DNA from: an uncultured Planctomycetia bacterium
Lineage (GTDB): Bacteria > Planctomycetota > UBA1135 > GCA-002686595
Direction: 5' to 3'
Length of the DNA stretch: 64,000 nt
Assembly: GCA_937952135.1 (NCBI GenBank)
Contig: CALFYL010000110.1
Span: 1 to 64,000, forward strand
This document shows, one piece after another, positions 55,971-64,000 of this stretch. The notes below the pieces were generated by a model, which did no database searches, was not told where the DNA came from, and saw only the letters and a list, made by a program, of their open reading frames with translations. The stretch's first letter is position 1. Each line of letters begins with the position of its first letter. A program made the translations under genes and the position numbers.

Positions 55971-58900
55971 TCACTGCCGCGCGGCGCGCCAGTTGTCGAG
56001 CATCGACGGGTTGGCGTTGCGCCACGCGAAGAGCGGCGTGAACTTGAAGCGCAGCGACGAACGGCCTTCACCGGCGACCACCGAGTTCTCGAGCTCGAAT
56101 ACGAAGTCGTGGCCGATGCGGCGCACGATGAAGGCGTAGGCCAGGTTGTCGCCCGAATCGCGCGCCGAGAACGTCTGGCGGCCTTCGATCTCCCACTTGC
56201 GCGTGAAGGCGTAGCGCGCGCCGACCGAGGCGGCGTTGTAGAGCTCGAGGCCCGCCGTGTCGCGCGCGCGGTGGTAGCCGATCTCGAGGTCGAGGCCCGT
56301 CAAAGGCTCGAGCCCGAACAGCGTGCGCGAGTAGGCCGTTTCGCCGCTCGCCAGGTCGTAGCGCGCGTCGTGCGACACGCCGAAGGGCATGCTCGCGAGG
56401 CGCGAGAGCCACGTCGAGCGCACCACGATCGGCAGCCAGCCGTCGCGCGCGCCCGCGGCGACACTCTCGGCGTGGGTTTGCACGACTTCGATGTCGAGGT
56501 CGCTCGCGAGCTCGCGGTGCTCCCAGCGCGAGCGCATCGCCAGATCGACGAAGCGCCCTTCGATCGAATCGTCGACCGAGTCGAAGCGCGCGACGGGCCC
56601 GCCGTCGTCGGCGTACGCAAGGTCACCGCGGTAGGCGATCGTCGGCGTCCAGACGTGGCGGCTGCCCGAGGTGAAGCGCTTCCAGAAGGTCGTCGAGGCC
56701 TGCACGCCGGTGATCAGCGCCGCGCGGCCCGCGCGAGCGTCCTCGGCGGCGTTGTCGCTCCAACCCGTCGCGCGGCCTTCGACGAACGGCGTGAGCCGCA
56801 CGCCCAGCGCGCCCGTGTCCCACGGAGTTTCGTAGCGCGTCGAACCGTCGACGCGCGTCACGTCGCGGTCGCCGAGCCCGTCCGCGAACGGCCGCTCGTT
56901 GTAGCGCGGGTCGCCTTCGAAGCGCGCGAGGTTCTGCAGCGAGAGCAGCGACGACTGCACGATCGGCAAGGGGCCGAGCTGTCCGACATCCGAACGTCCC
57001 TTGAAGATGTGGACGGTCGGCTGGTCGACCACTTCGGTGCGGAAGTCCTCGAGCCGCGTTTCGACCGTCGCGCTGCTGTAGTTCTCGTTCTCCGCACGGC
57101 GCCAATGCATGAACGTCTCGCGCTCCTCGAAGCGCAGGTAGTCGCGCTCGAAGAACTCCGACTGCACGCCGGGATCGGTCTGGCGCGAGATGACGAAGTC
57201 GAGCCACTCCTGCGGGCCGAGCAGGTAGCGTCCTCGCGAGCGAAGCCACGCGCGCCCGTCGTCGCGATCGTCCCTGTCGACGCGGATCAGACCGCGGTCG
57301 TCGTCGGTGTCGTAGATCGCGTCGAAGATCACCGTCCAGCGATAGCGATCCTTCGCTTGGAAGCGGCTCTCGGCGCCGAGGATCAAGCCGCGCGAGTTGA
57401 GGTCCGCGTGCAGGCGCGTGTCGCCCTCGGGCTTGGGCAGGTTGATGCTGCCCGAGAACAGGCGGTTCAGCAGGTAGTGGAAGCCCTTGACGAACGGACC
57501 GATCTCGGTCGTGAAGTTCGCGGAGATGAACGTGCCGAGCTTCGAGTCCTGGCCGAACGACGGCATCGCGAACGAGCCGACCGACACCGAGTTCGGATCG
57601 AAGCGGTTCTTCTCGTCCTGGCCGCCCGCGATACGCGGCAAGGGCAGCTTCAAAGGCCCGATGAAATCGATGGCGTTGTCCTCGAGCGCCACTTCGTAGC
57701 CGTCGAGCTTCTGCGTGACCTCGTACTGGCCCGTGGTCGGATTGCGGTGCGTCTCCTCGACGTAGCGCGGCGTGCGCGAGAACGTGCCGATCTTGAACAC
57801 GTAGTGCGGCGAGGCGTGCGTGCACGTCGTCGCGACGGCGTTCTTCGTCTCCATCGAGCCGTCGAGCGAGTGGCGCAGCCAATCCGCTTGCAGCTTGAGC
57901 TTGTAGCGCCGTCCACCGATCGGCAGCACGATGTCGAGCAGGGCGTCGACGATCCAACCGTGGCCGTCGATGAGGTCCATGTACACGCCCTCGGCGCGGA
58001 TCTGGTTCTCGCCGCCGACGCGGTACTCGACTTCGCCGTCGAGGTAGACCTCGTGCAGCCACTCCTGCGCCTGCGACATGTCGACGCGGCCGAAGAAGCG
58101 CTTCGTTCGCGCGCCGCCGTCGGCGTCCGGATCGGGCAGACGCTTCGCGCTCTTCGATCCCAGGCCGCGCCACTTCGCCGCGTCGACCCACGCGAGCGCC
58201 CACGTAGCGCGCACTTCGACTTCGCCCGAACGCCACACCGGCGCGCGCAGGATCTGGATCGTGTCGTCGCCCGCGGGCAGCGGCTCGAGCGCTTCGAAGC
58301 TCAAGGTCCAGCTGTCGCGCGCGTCCTGCGCCCGCGGCCGGACGACGGCGCCCTCGGAGCGCAAGTAGCCCGTTTCCAGGTTCAATTCGATGCGCGGCGA
58401 CTCCCACAGGAACTCGCCGCGCTCGAGCAGCGCCGGCGCCTCTCCGTCCACCGTCTCTCCGCCGGAGATCACCAGCGAGCGCCGCGCGTTCGAGAGTTCG
58501 AGCAACGCGCCGCGCGCCGCGCCCATCGAGCCCATGCGCAGCGACAGGCCGCCCCAGGCGACGAGTTCGTGCGCGCGCTCGAGCTGCGTGAGCTCGGGGT
58601 CGTCGCGGGTGTCGAGCTTGATCACCGCCGACTCGCAGTCGACGTCCCAGTCCTCGAGCCGCGCCGTCTTGCCGCCGACGTACACGCTCTCGCTGAGCAC
58701 GATCGAACGTTCGTCGCAGTCGAGCGCACCGGCGATCAAGCGCAGCTTGCGCGCGTCGTCGGGCGCGTCGTCGCCGCCGCCGAGCGCGAGCCCAAGCCCT
58801 TCGATCTCGGTGTCGGCGTTGAGCGCCGTCACGCGCTCGGGCGAGAAGTCGACCTGCGTCGCGAGCATCTCGAACTTCGCACCGTTCGCGGGCAGCGTGC

Positions 58901-61064
58901 CGCGCAGGCGGATCTGCTCTTCGGGCAGCGCCGTCAAGCGCGCCGAGCGGTCCGCGTGCAGCTCGAGTCGTTCGCCTTGGCCGCCGAATTCCCACTCGCC
59001 GCGCCGGTTGAACGACACGTCGCCGTTCACGGTCGAGAGCGTCGGCTCGTAGCTCTCGCGGCCTCGCTCGTCGACCGTGCGCCGCGCGTGCGCTTCGAAG
59101 CGGTCGCCCGCGAGCTCGGTCTCCTCGGTTCCGCGGATCAACCTCGCGCGCACGCCGCCGCCGGCGTCGAGCTCGAGGTCCGGCGCCGTTTCGGGTTGCT
59201 CGGACGCGCCGCGGCGCGCGGCGACCACCCACGGCGCCTCGAGCACGTACTCCAGATCGTCGAGCCCGACGTGCGCCTTCACGTCGCCGCGCGCGTGCAC
59301 GAGCTCGCCTTGCGCCTCGATGAACAGCGCCTCGAACACGCCCCAATCGGCGCCGTCGTGCGTCGCCTCCAACCGCGCCGGAACATCGGGAACGCCCGAG
59401 AGCTCCGCGCGATCGATGGCCCACACTTCGAGTCGATCGCCGCGCCCGCGGCCCTGCGGCGCCGCGAACTCGACGCCGCCCTCCGCGAGGAAGCTCAGCG
59501 CCTTCGGGTCGAGCTCGCGCACCTCGTCGGCGCGCGCCCAGTACGTGCGCGTCTCGCCCTTGCGCTGCTCGAGGACGACCTGCGAAGCGCTGCGCACCGT
59601 CAGGTTGCCGCGCGAGCTGTCGACCACGAGGTTGGCGCCGCTGGTGAGCTGCACTTCGTCGCCGTTCTCGAGCGTGCCGCTCAAGCGCGCGGCGCCGGGC
59701 GAGCTCATACGCACGGCGTCGCGGCCCTGCGCGTCGAGAAACGCTTGCACGTCGAGCCGTTCGCTCGCGAGCAACCAGCCCTCGTGCTGGCCGCGCACGT
59801 CGCCGAGCACCGCGAAGTCGCGCAGCTCGCCCTTCGCGTCGAGCCCGCCCTCGATGCGCGTCTGGCACGTGAACTCCGCGCCGAGCGCCGGCAGCACCAG
59901 CCGCGCCGGCCCGTTGAATGCAAAGCGCGGCGGTTCGTCGAAGAAGACCTCGAGCGGGCCCGCGCCGTCGCCCTGCACGGTCAACTGCTCGCCTTCGACG
60001 AGCAATTCCGGCGGAACATCGGCCAGCGCGCGGCCGCGGAGCGCGAGCTCGAGCCGCGGCGATCCGTCGAAGGCCGCGCGCAGCGGCTCGCCTTTCGCGT
60101 CGAAGTCGAGCACGAGCCGCTCGCTCTCGAACCAGCCGTCCGCGCCCGAGTTCACGTGCACCTGTCCCGTGGCTTCGGCGTACAGCGGCTGGAAGTTCGA
60201 GGTCGCGCGCTCGACGCGCCCGTAGAGCACGATCGAACGCGCGTCGACTTGCAGCGGCGGCTCGCCGCTCAGCGTGAGCTTTCCGCCGTCGAGCAGCTCG
60301 ACCGACACCGCTTCGGGGCCGAGCCTCTCGAGCAGTTCGGGCCGCGAGCGCGCGACGAGCGATCCGCGGCCTTCGAGCACCGCTTCGCGGCCGCCGCGGA
60401 GCTCGAACCGCGCGCGCGGCTCGCTGCTCAGCGTGAGCACTTCCGTCTGGCCGTCGAGCTGCAGCCCGCGCCCGCTGGCGGCGAAGCCGACGCCCGCGAC
60501 CGAGACCATCTCGTCGCTCGAGGCGAGCTGCAAGTCGATGTTCAGCTCGATTTGGGGCGTCTCGATGCTCAGCGGCGAGAAGCGCGACGCCGAGTGGTAG
60601 GTGAGCTTCGCATCGCGCACCGGAATCGGCGCCGAGGTGTCGATCTCGCCCAAGCGCGTGCTCTTGGCGCGCGCGCGTCCCGCGCGGAGCTCGAGCGTCA
60701 GCTTGCGCTCGTCGACGTCGTAGTGCTGCATCTCGACGTCCATCAAGTCGACCGACCCGTCGCCCAAGGTGCGCGAGTCGAGCGCCTTCACGTGCAGCCA
60801 CAGCGGCTGGTCGGGCTGGTCGAGGTCCTTGAGGAACGCTTCGACCGGTCCCGAGTGCGCGAACTGACCGGTCTTGTCCTTGCCGGTTTCGAGGGGCGCG
60901 AGCTCGCCCTGCTGCTTCGGCGCCGGGGTGAGCGGGCTCGACGGGTCGAGCGCCGGCGTCGCCGGCTCGCCGTCGGCGGAGCGCGGGCGGCCGCGGTCGA
61001 TCCACCACAGAACGAGCGCACCCAGCGCGAGCAACGCCAGGAACATCGCGACGCGCTTCAACAC
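55971..61064 (-). CDS. giant LptC-LptA(OstA)-LptD-like LPS transport fusion
   Basis: The 1697-residue protein begins with a membrane helix (VAMFLALLALGALVLWWIDRG, ~4-24). An LptC-like beta domain follows (about 45-230, with FAASGRGLQLDG). A long series of beta-jellyroll OstA/LptA-like segments covers ~230-1050 (for example LASERLDVQAFLDAQGRD and VVDSSRGNLTVRS). The C-terminal ~640 residues look like an LptD barrel: KNAVATTCTHASPHYVFKI (~1079) is the TTC..PHYxF motif of LptD, and the end is strand-rich (GRSSLRFKFTP). Lpt proteins move lipopolysaccharide from inner to outer membrane, normally as separate LptC, LptA and LptD. kdsC precedes it by 9 bp. GTG 61064 or ATG 61046 is the start. Confidence 0.75.
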   Translation of the reverse strand: MLKRVAMFLALLALGALVLWWIDRGRPRSADGEPATPALDPSSPLTPAPKQQGELAPLETGKDKTGQFAHSGPVEAFLKDLDQPDQPLWLHVKALDSRTLGDGSVDLMDVEMQHYDVDERKLTLELRAGRARAKSTRLGEIDTSAPIPVRDAKLTYHSASRFSPLSIETPQIELNIDLQLASSDEMVSVAGVGFAASGRGLQLDGQTEVLTLSSEPRARFELRGGREAVLEGRGSLVARSRPELLERLGPEAVSVELLDGGKLTLSGEPPLQVDARSIVLYGRVERATSNFQPLYAEATGQVHVNSGADGWFESERLVLDFDAKGEPLRAAFDGSPRLELALRGRALADVPPELLVEGEQLTVQGDGAGPLEVFFDEPPRFAFNGPARLVLPALGAEFTCQTRIEGGLDAKGELRDFAVLGDVRGQHEGWLLASERLDVQAFLDAQGRDAVRMSSPGAARLSGTLENGDEVQLTSGANLVVDSSRGNLTVRSASQVVLEQRKGETRTYWARADEVRELDPKALSFLAEGGVEFAAPQGRGRGDRLEVWAIDRAELSGVPDVPARLEATHDGADWGVFEALFIEAQGELVHARGDVKAHVGLDDLEYVLEAPWVVAARRGASEQPETAPDLELDAGGGVRARLIRGTEETELAGDRFEAHARRTVDERGRESYEPTLSTVNGDVSFNRRGEWEFGGQGERLELHADRSARLTALPEEQIRLRGTLPANGAKFEMLATQVDFSPERVTALNADTEIEGLGLALGGGDDAPDDARKLRLIAGALDCDERSIVLSESVYVGGKTARLEDWDVDCESAVIKLDTRDDPELTQLERAHELVAWGGLSLRMGSMGAARGALLELSNARRSLVISGGETVDGEAPALLERGEFLWESPRIELNLETGYLRSEGAVVRPRAQDARDSWTLSFEALEPLPAGDDTIQILRAPVWRSGEVEVRATWALAWVDAAKWRGLGSKSAKRLPDPDADGGARTKRFFGRVDMSQAQEWLHEVYLDGEVEYRVGGENQIRAEGVYMDLIDGHGWIVDALLDIVLPIGGRRYKLKLQADWLRHSLDGSMETKNAVATTCTHASPHYVFKIGTFSRTPRYVEETHRNPTTGQYEVTQKLDGYEVALEDNAIDFIGPLKLPLPRIAGGQDEKNRFDPNSVSVGSFAMPSFGQDSKLGTFISANFTTEIGPFVKGFHYLLNRLFSGSINLPKPEGDTRLHADLNSRGLILGAESRFQAKDRYRWTVIFDAIYDTDDDRGLIRVDRDDRDDGRAWLRSRGRYLLGPQEWLDFVISRQTDPGVQSEFFERDYLRFEERETFMHWRRAENENYSSATVETRLEDFRTEVVDQPTVHIFKGRSDVGQLGPLPIVQSSLLSLQNLARFEGDPRYNERPFADGLGDRDVTRVDGSTRYETPWDTGALGVRLTPFVEGRATGWSDNAAEDARAGRAALITGVQASTTFWKRFTSGSRHVWTPTIAYRGDLAYADDGGPVARFDSVDDSIEGRFVDLAMRSRWEHRELASDLDIEVVQTHAESVAAGARDGWLPIVVRSTWLSRLASMPFGVSHDARYDLASGETAYSRTLFGLEPLTGLDLEIGYHRARDTAGLELYNAASVGARYAFTRKWEIEGRQTFSARDSGDNLAYAFIVRRIGHDFVFELENSVVAGEGRSSLRFKFTPLFAWRNANPSMLDNWRAARQ

Positions 61065-61073
61065 GGCGCGCGC

Positions 61074-61613
61074 TCAGCCACGGTGTGCGTCGACGACGCC
61101 ATGCCACTTGTCTTGCGCGCGCAGGAGCAGCTCGATCGCCTCACGCACCGCGCCGTGGCCGCCGCGCGCGCGTGTCACATGGTCCGCGCGCTCGCGCACG
61201 CTCTCGCATGCATCGGCGGGCGCGACGAACACGCCGGCGACGGCGCGCAGGGCGAGATCGGGCCAGTCGTCGCCCATCGCCAGCGTCTCGTCCGGCGCCA
61301 CGCCCGAACGCGCAAGCACGTCGCGAAGCACCGCCGCCTTGTCCTTCACGCGCAGATGGACTTCGCTCACGCCGAGGGCGCGCGCGCGTTCTTCGACCGC
61401 CGCGGAGCCGCGCCCGCTGATCCACGCCATTTGCACGCCGGTGCGGAGCAACTCGACGATGCCGAGCCCGTCGCGCACGTCGAAACGCAGCGTCTCTCCC
61501 GCCGCGGACACGAAGATGCCGCCGTCGGTCAGCGTGCCGTCGACGTCCAACACCACCAGACGAATCGGCCGCAAGAGCGCGGCCAAGCGCGGCTCGGGCG
61601 CTCGTACTTCCAT
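61074..61613 (-). CDS. kdsC: 3-deoxy-D-manno-octulosonate 8-phosphate phosphatase KdsC
   Basis: This 179-residue HAD-family phosphatase removes phosphate from KDO-8-P for lipopolysaccharide core synthesis. Motif I is VVLDVDGTLTDGGIFVSAAGE (first part VVLDVDGTLTDGG, ~19-31), motif II WISGRGSAAVEERA, motif III K and ALGVSEVHLRVKDK, and motif IV AMGDDWPDLAL (~114). Together with kdsD in this window it shows that KDO is made. ATG 61613 starts it. It overlaps no other gene but is 9 bp ahead of the Lpt fusion, so the two probably form an operon. Confidence 0.95.
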   Translation of the reverse strand: MEVRAPEPRLAALLRPIRLVVLDVDGTLTDGGIFVSAAGETLRFDVRDGLGIVELLRTGVQMAWISGRGSAAVEERARALGVSEVHLRVKDKAAVLRDVLARSGVAPDETLAMGDDWPDLALRAVAGVFVAPADACESVRERADHVTRARGGHGAVREAIELLLRAQDKWHGVVDAHRG

Positions 61614-61740
61614 CGCGGCAGAGGTTAGCGTGCCGCGACGCCCGACCCCACAGTCACGCGCGGCTCACGAGCCGACGCTGAGCCACGGGTCGACGCCGCA
61701 CTTGGAGTTGAGGACGTTCGCGGCGCCGAGGAGTCGGCCC

Positions 61741-62988
61741 TCAGTACGCGCTGTCCAGGATCACGAGCGAACGAGCCTCGCCCGCGTGGAATCCGCTCGC
61801 CTGCGAGCGCGTGAAGGCTTGGAGGAACCAAGTCTCCGACTCCGTGCCGGCGGGCAGGGCGGGCAGAGTCACTTGGGCCTGGATCGAGTTCGAAGTCATG
61901 GCTCCGAGGCTCATTCGGAGCGCATAGGGTGCGCGGACCAGCAGCGGACCCTTGTAGGCGGCGTTGAACTGATGCGCCGGCGCGCGGGACGCGAGCAGGA
62001 ACGCGCGCACGTTGGGCTGCGCGGTGATCGTGATCGACACCGTCTGGCCCTCACGCGCCACGCGCGGCGCGTCCAGCCGGGTCGTGTACGAGGCGATCAC
62101 ATTCACCGCTCCGACCAGCGCTTGGCCGGGATGACCGTTGAGGCACGTCGCGCAGAAGCAGTTGTTGCCGAGCGCGCCGGCGCCCCCGTCGAACATGCTG
62201 CCGAGCACGTTCGCGACGGTCGCGCCGCCGTAGTTCAACCCGCGGCCGCCGTTGCCGCCGAAGGTGCACGACCCGAAGGGCCGCCCACCGGGCCCGCCGG
62301 TGAAGCTCGTCCGTGCCGCATAGAACTCCCAGCTGCCGACCGTGGCGCCCCGTCCGCCGTGTTGGCCGTCGGCCCACACGTCCGCGTCCACTCCGGGTGC
62401 GCCGCGCACGTTGCAACTGAACAAGGCGAGCTTCCCGCCGCTGCTGACGAGACCGCTTCCCGCGTCGTTCGAGGCCGGGATCGGGCCCCAGGACGCCGAG
62501 TTGTTGCCTTTGATGGCGCTCGAATTCGCAACCACGTCCGCAGCCGCGAGGAGCCACGCGCCGCCGCCGACCTCCGTGCCGAGGAACGAGCAGTTGTCGA
62601 TGCGCAGCGGACCGTTCGTGTTTGCGACGCGCAGCCCCAGACCCGTGCCGACGCCGCTCCAAGGCGCGCCCTGCACGGCGAGCCCCGACAGCACGACGTG
62701 CTCGCCCGGCGGCGTGTTTTGGACCTGGACCCCGCCCGCGATCGACACACCGAGTTGCGTGTCGGCGACGAGTTGCAGCCCCTTGCCGCCGATGAACGCG
62801 CCCGAGGGGTACGAACCGGGCTTCACGAGCAGCGTGTCGCCGGCTTGCGCGCCGTCGATCGCCGCCTGCAGGTGCATGCCCTGGGTCACGACGTGCACGC
62901 GTCCGGTCTGCGCCGCCGCCGATCCCACCAGCAGCGAAACGACGACCCACTTCAACGCCCACGCCGCCGCCAATTGCTTCGCGCCCAT
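61741..62988 (-). CDS. secreted beta-helix-like protein of unknown function
   Basis: This 415-residue protein has a signal peptide (WVVVSLLVGSAAAQ, ~12-27) and a Gly/Asn-rich repetitive body beginning HVVTQGMHLQAAIDGAQAGDTLLVKPGSYP, typical of right-handed beta-helix proteins. A cysteine cluster (CFCATC) is near residue 280. The last ~120 residues form a beta-sandwich-like domain. ATG 62988 is chosen because a perfect AAGGAGGT (62996-63003 on the minus strand) stands 7 nt upstream; the GTG at 62997 overlaps that site. It interrupts the kdsD-kdsC order. Function unknown. Confidence 0.75.
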   Translation of the reverse strand: MGAKQLAAAWALKWVVVSLLVGSAAAQTGRVHVVTQGMHLQAAIDGAQAGDTLLVKPGSYPSGAFIGGKGLQLVADTQLGVSIAGGVQVQNTPPGEHVVLSGLAVQGAPWSGVGTGLGLRVANTNGPLRIDNCSFLGTEVGGGAWLLAAADVVANSSAIKGNNSASWGPIPASNDAGSGLVSSGGKLALFSCNVRGAPGVDADVWADGQHGGRGATVGSWEFYAARTSFTGGPGGRPFGSCTFGGNGGRGLNYGGATVANVLGSMFDGGAGALGNNCFCATCLNGHPGQALVGAVNVIASYTTRLDAPRVAREGQTVSITITAQPNVRAFLLASRAPAHQFNAAYKGPLLVRAPYALRMSLGAMTSNSIQAQVTLPALPAGTESETWFLQAFTRSQASGFHAGEARSLVILDSAY

Positions 62989-62995
62989 GCTTCGC

Positions 62996-63003
62996 ACCTC
63001 CTT
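62996..63003 (-). promoter_or_regulatory. perfect Shine-Dalgarno before the secreted beta-helix gene
   Basis: AAGGAGGT on the minus strand matches the anti-Shine-Dalgarno fully and sets the start at ATG 62988 rather than the upstream GTG 62997. Confidence 0.75.
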
Positions 63004-63072
63004 GGTGAAGGTCGAGATGCCGCTAGCGTCGCGATCGGTTCGCTCGATTGCCCGCGCCCTTCGCTCGATCGA

Positions 63073-64000
63073 CTAGAGCCGCGTGTCGAGGATGTCCTGC
63101 ACGTCGAGCAAGCCGACGGGGCGGCGCTCGGAGTCGAGAACCGGGATCTGGTCGACGCGGTGCGCGCGCAGCAGGCGCTCGGCCTCTTCGAGCAGTTGGT
63201 CGGCGCGCACCGATTTGGGGCTCGGCGTCATGTAGCGCTCGATCGGTTCATCGCGCTCGACGGCGCCGCGCTCCTCGACCAGCCGGCGCAGGTCGCCGTC
63301 GGTGAAAATGCCGACCAAAAGGCCGTTCTCGTCGACGACGAGCGTCGCGCCGGGCTTTCCGGGCGTGTGGCCCATCGCGCGCAGGGCCGCGGCGAGCGGC
63401 TCGTCGCGGCGCACGAGCGGGAGCTCGACGTTGCGGCGCATGACCTCGCCGACGCGCAGCAGCTTGCGGCCGAGCGAGCCGGCCGGGTGGTAGAGCGCGA
63501 AGTCGGCGCGTTGGAAGTTGCGCTCGGAGAGCAGCACCATCGCCAGGGCGTCGCCCATGGCGAGCAAGGCCGAGGTGCTGGCGGTCGGCGCGAGGCCCAG
63601 CGGGCAGGCTTCGTCGACTTTGCCGATGTCGAGCACGCAGTCGGCGAGGCGCGCGAGCGTCGATTGCCCGTCGCCGGTCATCACGATCACCTTCGCGCCG
63701 ATCTTGCGCGCCACCGGCACCACGAGCTTCACCTCGCTCGTCTCGCCTGAGTTCGAGAGCGCGAGCAGCAAGTCGCCCGCGCGGATGCGCCCCAGGTCGC
63801 CGTGCAGCGCCTCCGCCGGGTGCAGGAACAGCGAATCGGTGCCCGTCGACGCCAGCGTGGCCGAGATCTTCTGCCCGATCAGCCCGGCCTTGCCCATGCC
63901 GGTGACGACCACCTTGCCCTGGCAGGCCAGAGCGAGGTCGAGCGCCTGGCTGAAGCGCTCGTCCAGCGCGTTTTCGAGCCCGGCGATCGTGCGCGCCTCG
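63073..64000 (-). CDS. kdsD: arabinose-5-phosphate isomerase KdsD/KpsF (5' end beyond the right edge)
   Basis: The visible 308 residues include the SIS domain with VVTGMGKAGLIGQKI, HPAEALHGDLGRI and ALSNSGETSEV, and a C-terminal CBS pair (about the last 120 residues, with VVDENGLLVGIFTDGDLRR and IPVLDSERRPVGLLDVQD). The enzyme makes arabinose 5-phosphate, the precursor of KDO. The gene continues past 64000; the first visible codon is GAG at 63999-63997. It matches the conserved kdsD-kdsC-lptC-lptA order of proteobacteria, but a secreted-protein gene lies between kdsD and kdsC here. Confidence 0.95.
   Translation of the reverse strand, partial: EARTIAGLENALDERFSQALDLALACQGKVVVTGMGKAGLIGQKISATLASTGTDSLFLHPAEALHGDLGRIRAGDLLLALSNSGETSEVKLVVPVARKIGAKVIVMTGDGQSTLARLADCVLDIGKVDEACPLGLAPTASTSALLAMGDALAMVLLSERNFQRADFALYHPAGSLGRKLLRVGEVMRRNVELPLVRRDEPLAAALRAMGHTPGKPGATLVVDENGLLVGIFTDGDLRRLVEERGAVERDEPIERYMTPSPKSVRADQLLEEAERLLRAHRVDQIPVLDSERRPVGLLDVQDILDTRL

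Overview
The window is GC-rich, densely coded bacterial DNA (about 46 genes, most gaps under 200 bp) around a chromosomal replication-origin region. dnaA, dnaN, a DUF721/DciA-like gene and gyrB lie in order on the + strand at 48-55 kb. parA, parB and a perfect parS lie upstream, and the start of gyrA is at the left edge. The organism is Gram-negative: it encodes a TatA/B protein, KdsC, KdsD and an LptD-type outer-membrane barrel. An ECF sigma factor next to a TPR Ser/Thr kinase, PadR next to a HAAS protein, secreted beta-helix proteins and a membrane sulfatase suggest the Planctomycetota or a related lineage. This is inference; there is no rRNA gene to confirm it.

Layout. 0-12.4 kb: gyrA (partial), membrane sulfatase-like protein, flavin-reductase-like protein, a GTGA-coupled SGNH/MBOAT acyl-transfer pair, a PadR-HAAS module with a good promoter and dyad, then a tightly coupled minus-strand operon (rnhC, dapF, a small protein, M48 protease). 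12.5-21.7 kb: ECF sigma, Ser/Thr kinase, a beta-helix protein with four repeats, Rieske protein, cystathionine beta-synthase, ClpS. 21.7-28.5 kb: a minus-strand operon with an SGNH hydrolase, DUF72, a DUF374 acyltransferase, a secreted protein with two GspG-like modules and a protease-like protein lacking HExxH. 28.7-39.4 kb: membrane cyclophilin, parB with parS in its leader, a membrane protein and phosphoesterase pair, an HPr-domain fusion, an RpoD-family sigma factor that seems to start at ATT, and a hybrid histidine kinase. 39.4-48 kb: hemW, pyrF, then bshC-bshB1-parA-bshA-cysteine desulfurase, a bacillithiol pathway wrapped around parA and running into dnaA. 48-55.5 kb: the origin cluster. 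55.5-64 kb: tatA, a giant LptC/LptA/LptD-like fusion, kdsC, a secreted protein and kdsD (partial).

The most interesting points are the single-polypeptide LPS transport protein beside kdsC/kdsD, the HPr fusion divergent from a sigma factor with a probable ATT start, the bacillithiol genes interleaved with parA, the separation of parA from parB/parS, and a 16-bp perfect inverted repeat just after dnaA. Long open frames opposite real genes are GC-driven shadows and were left out. I saw no CRISPR array, insertion sequence, rRNA or tRNA gene.
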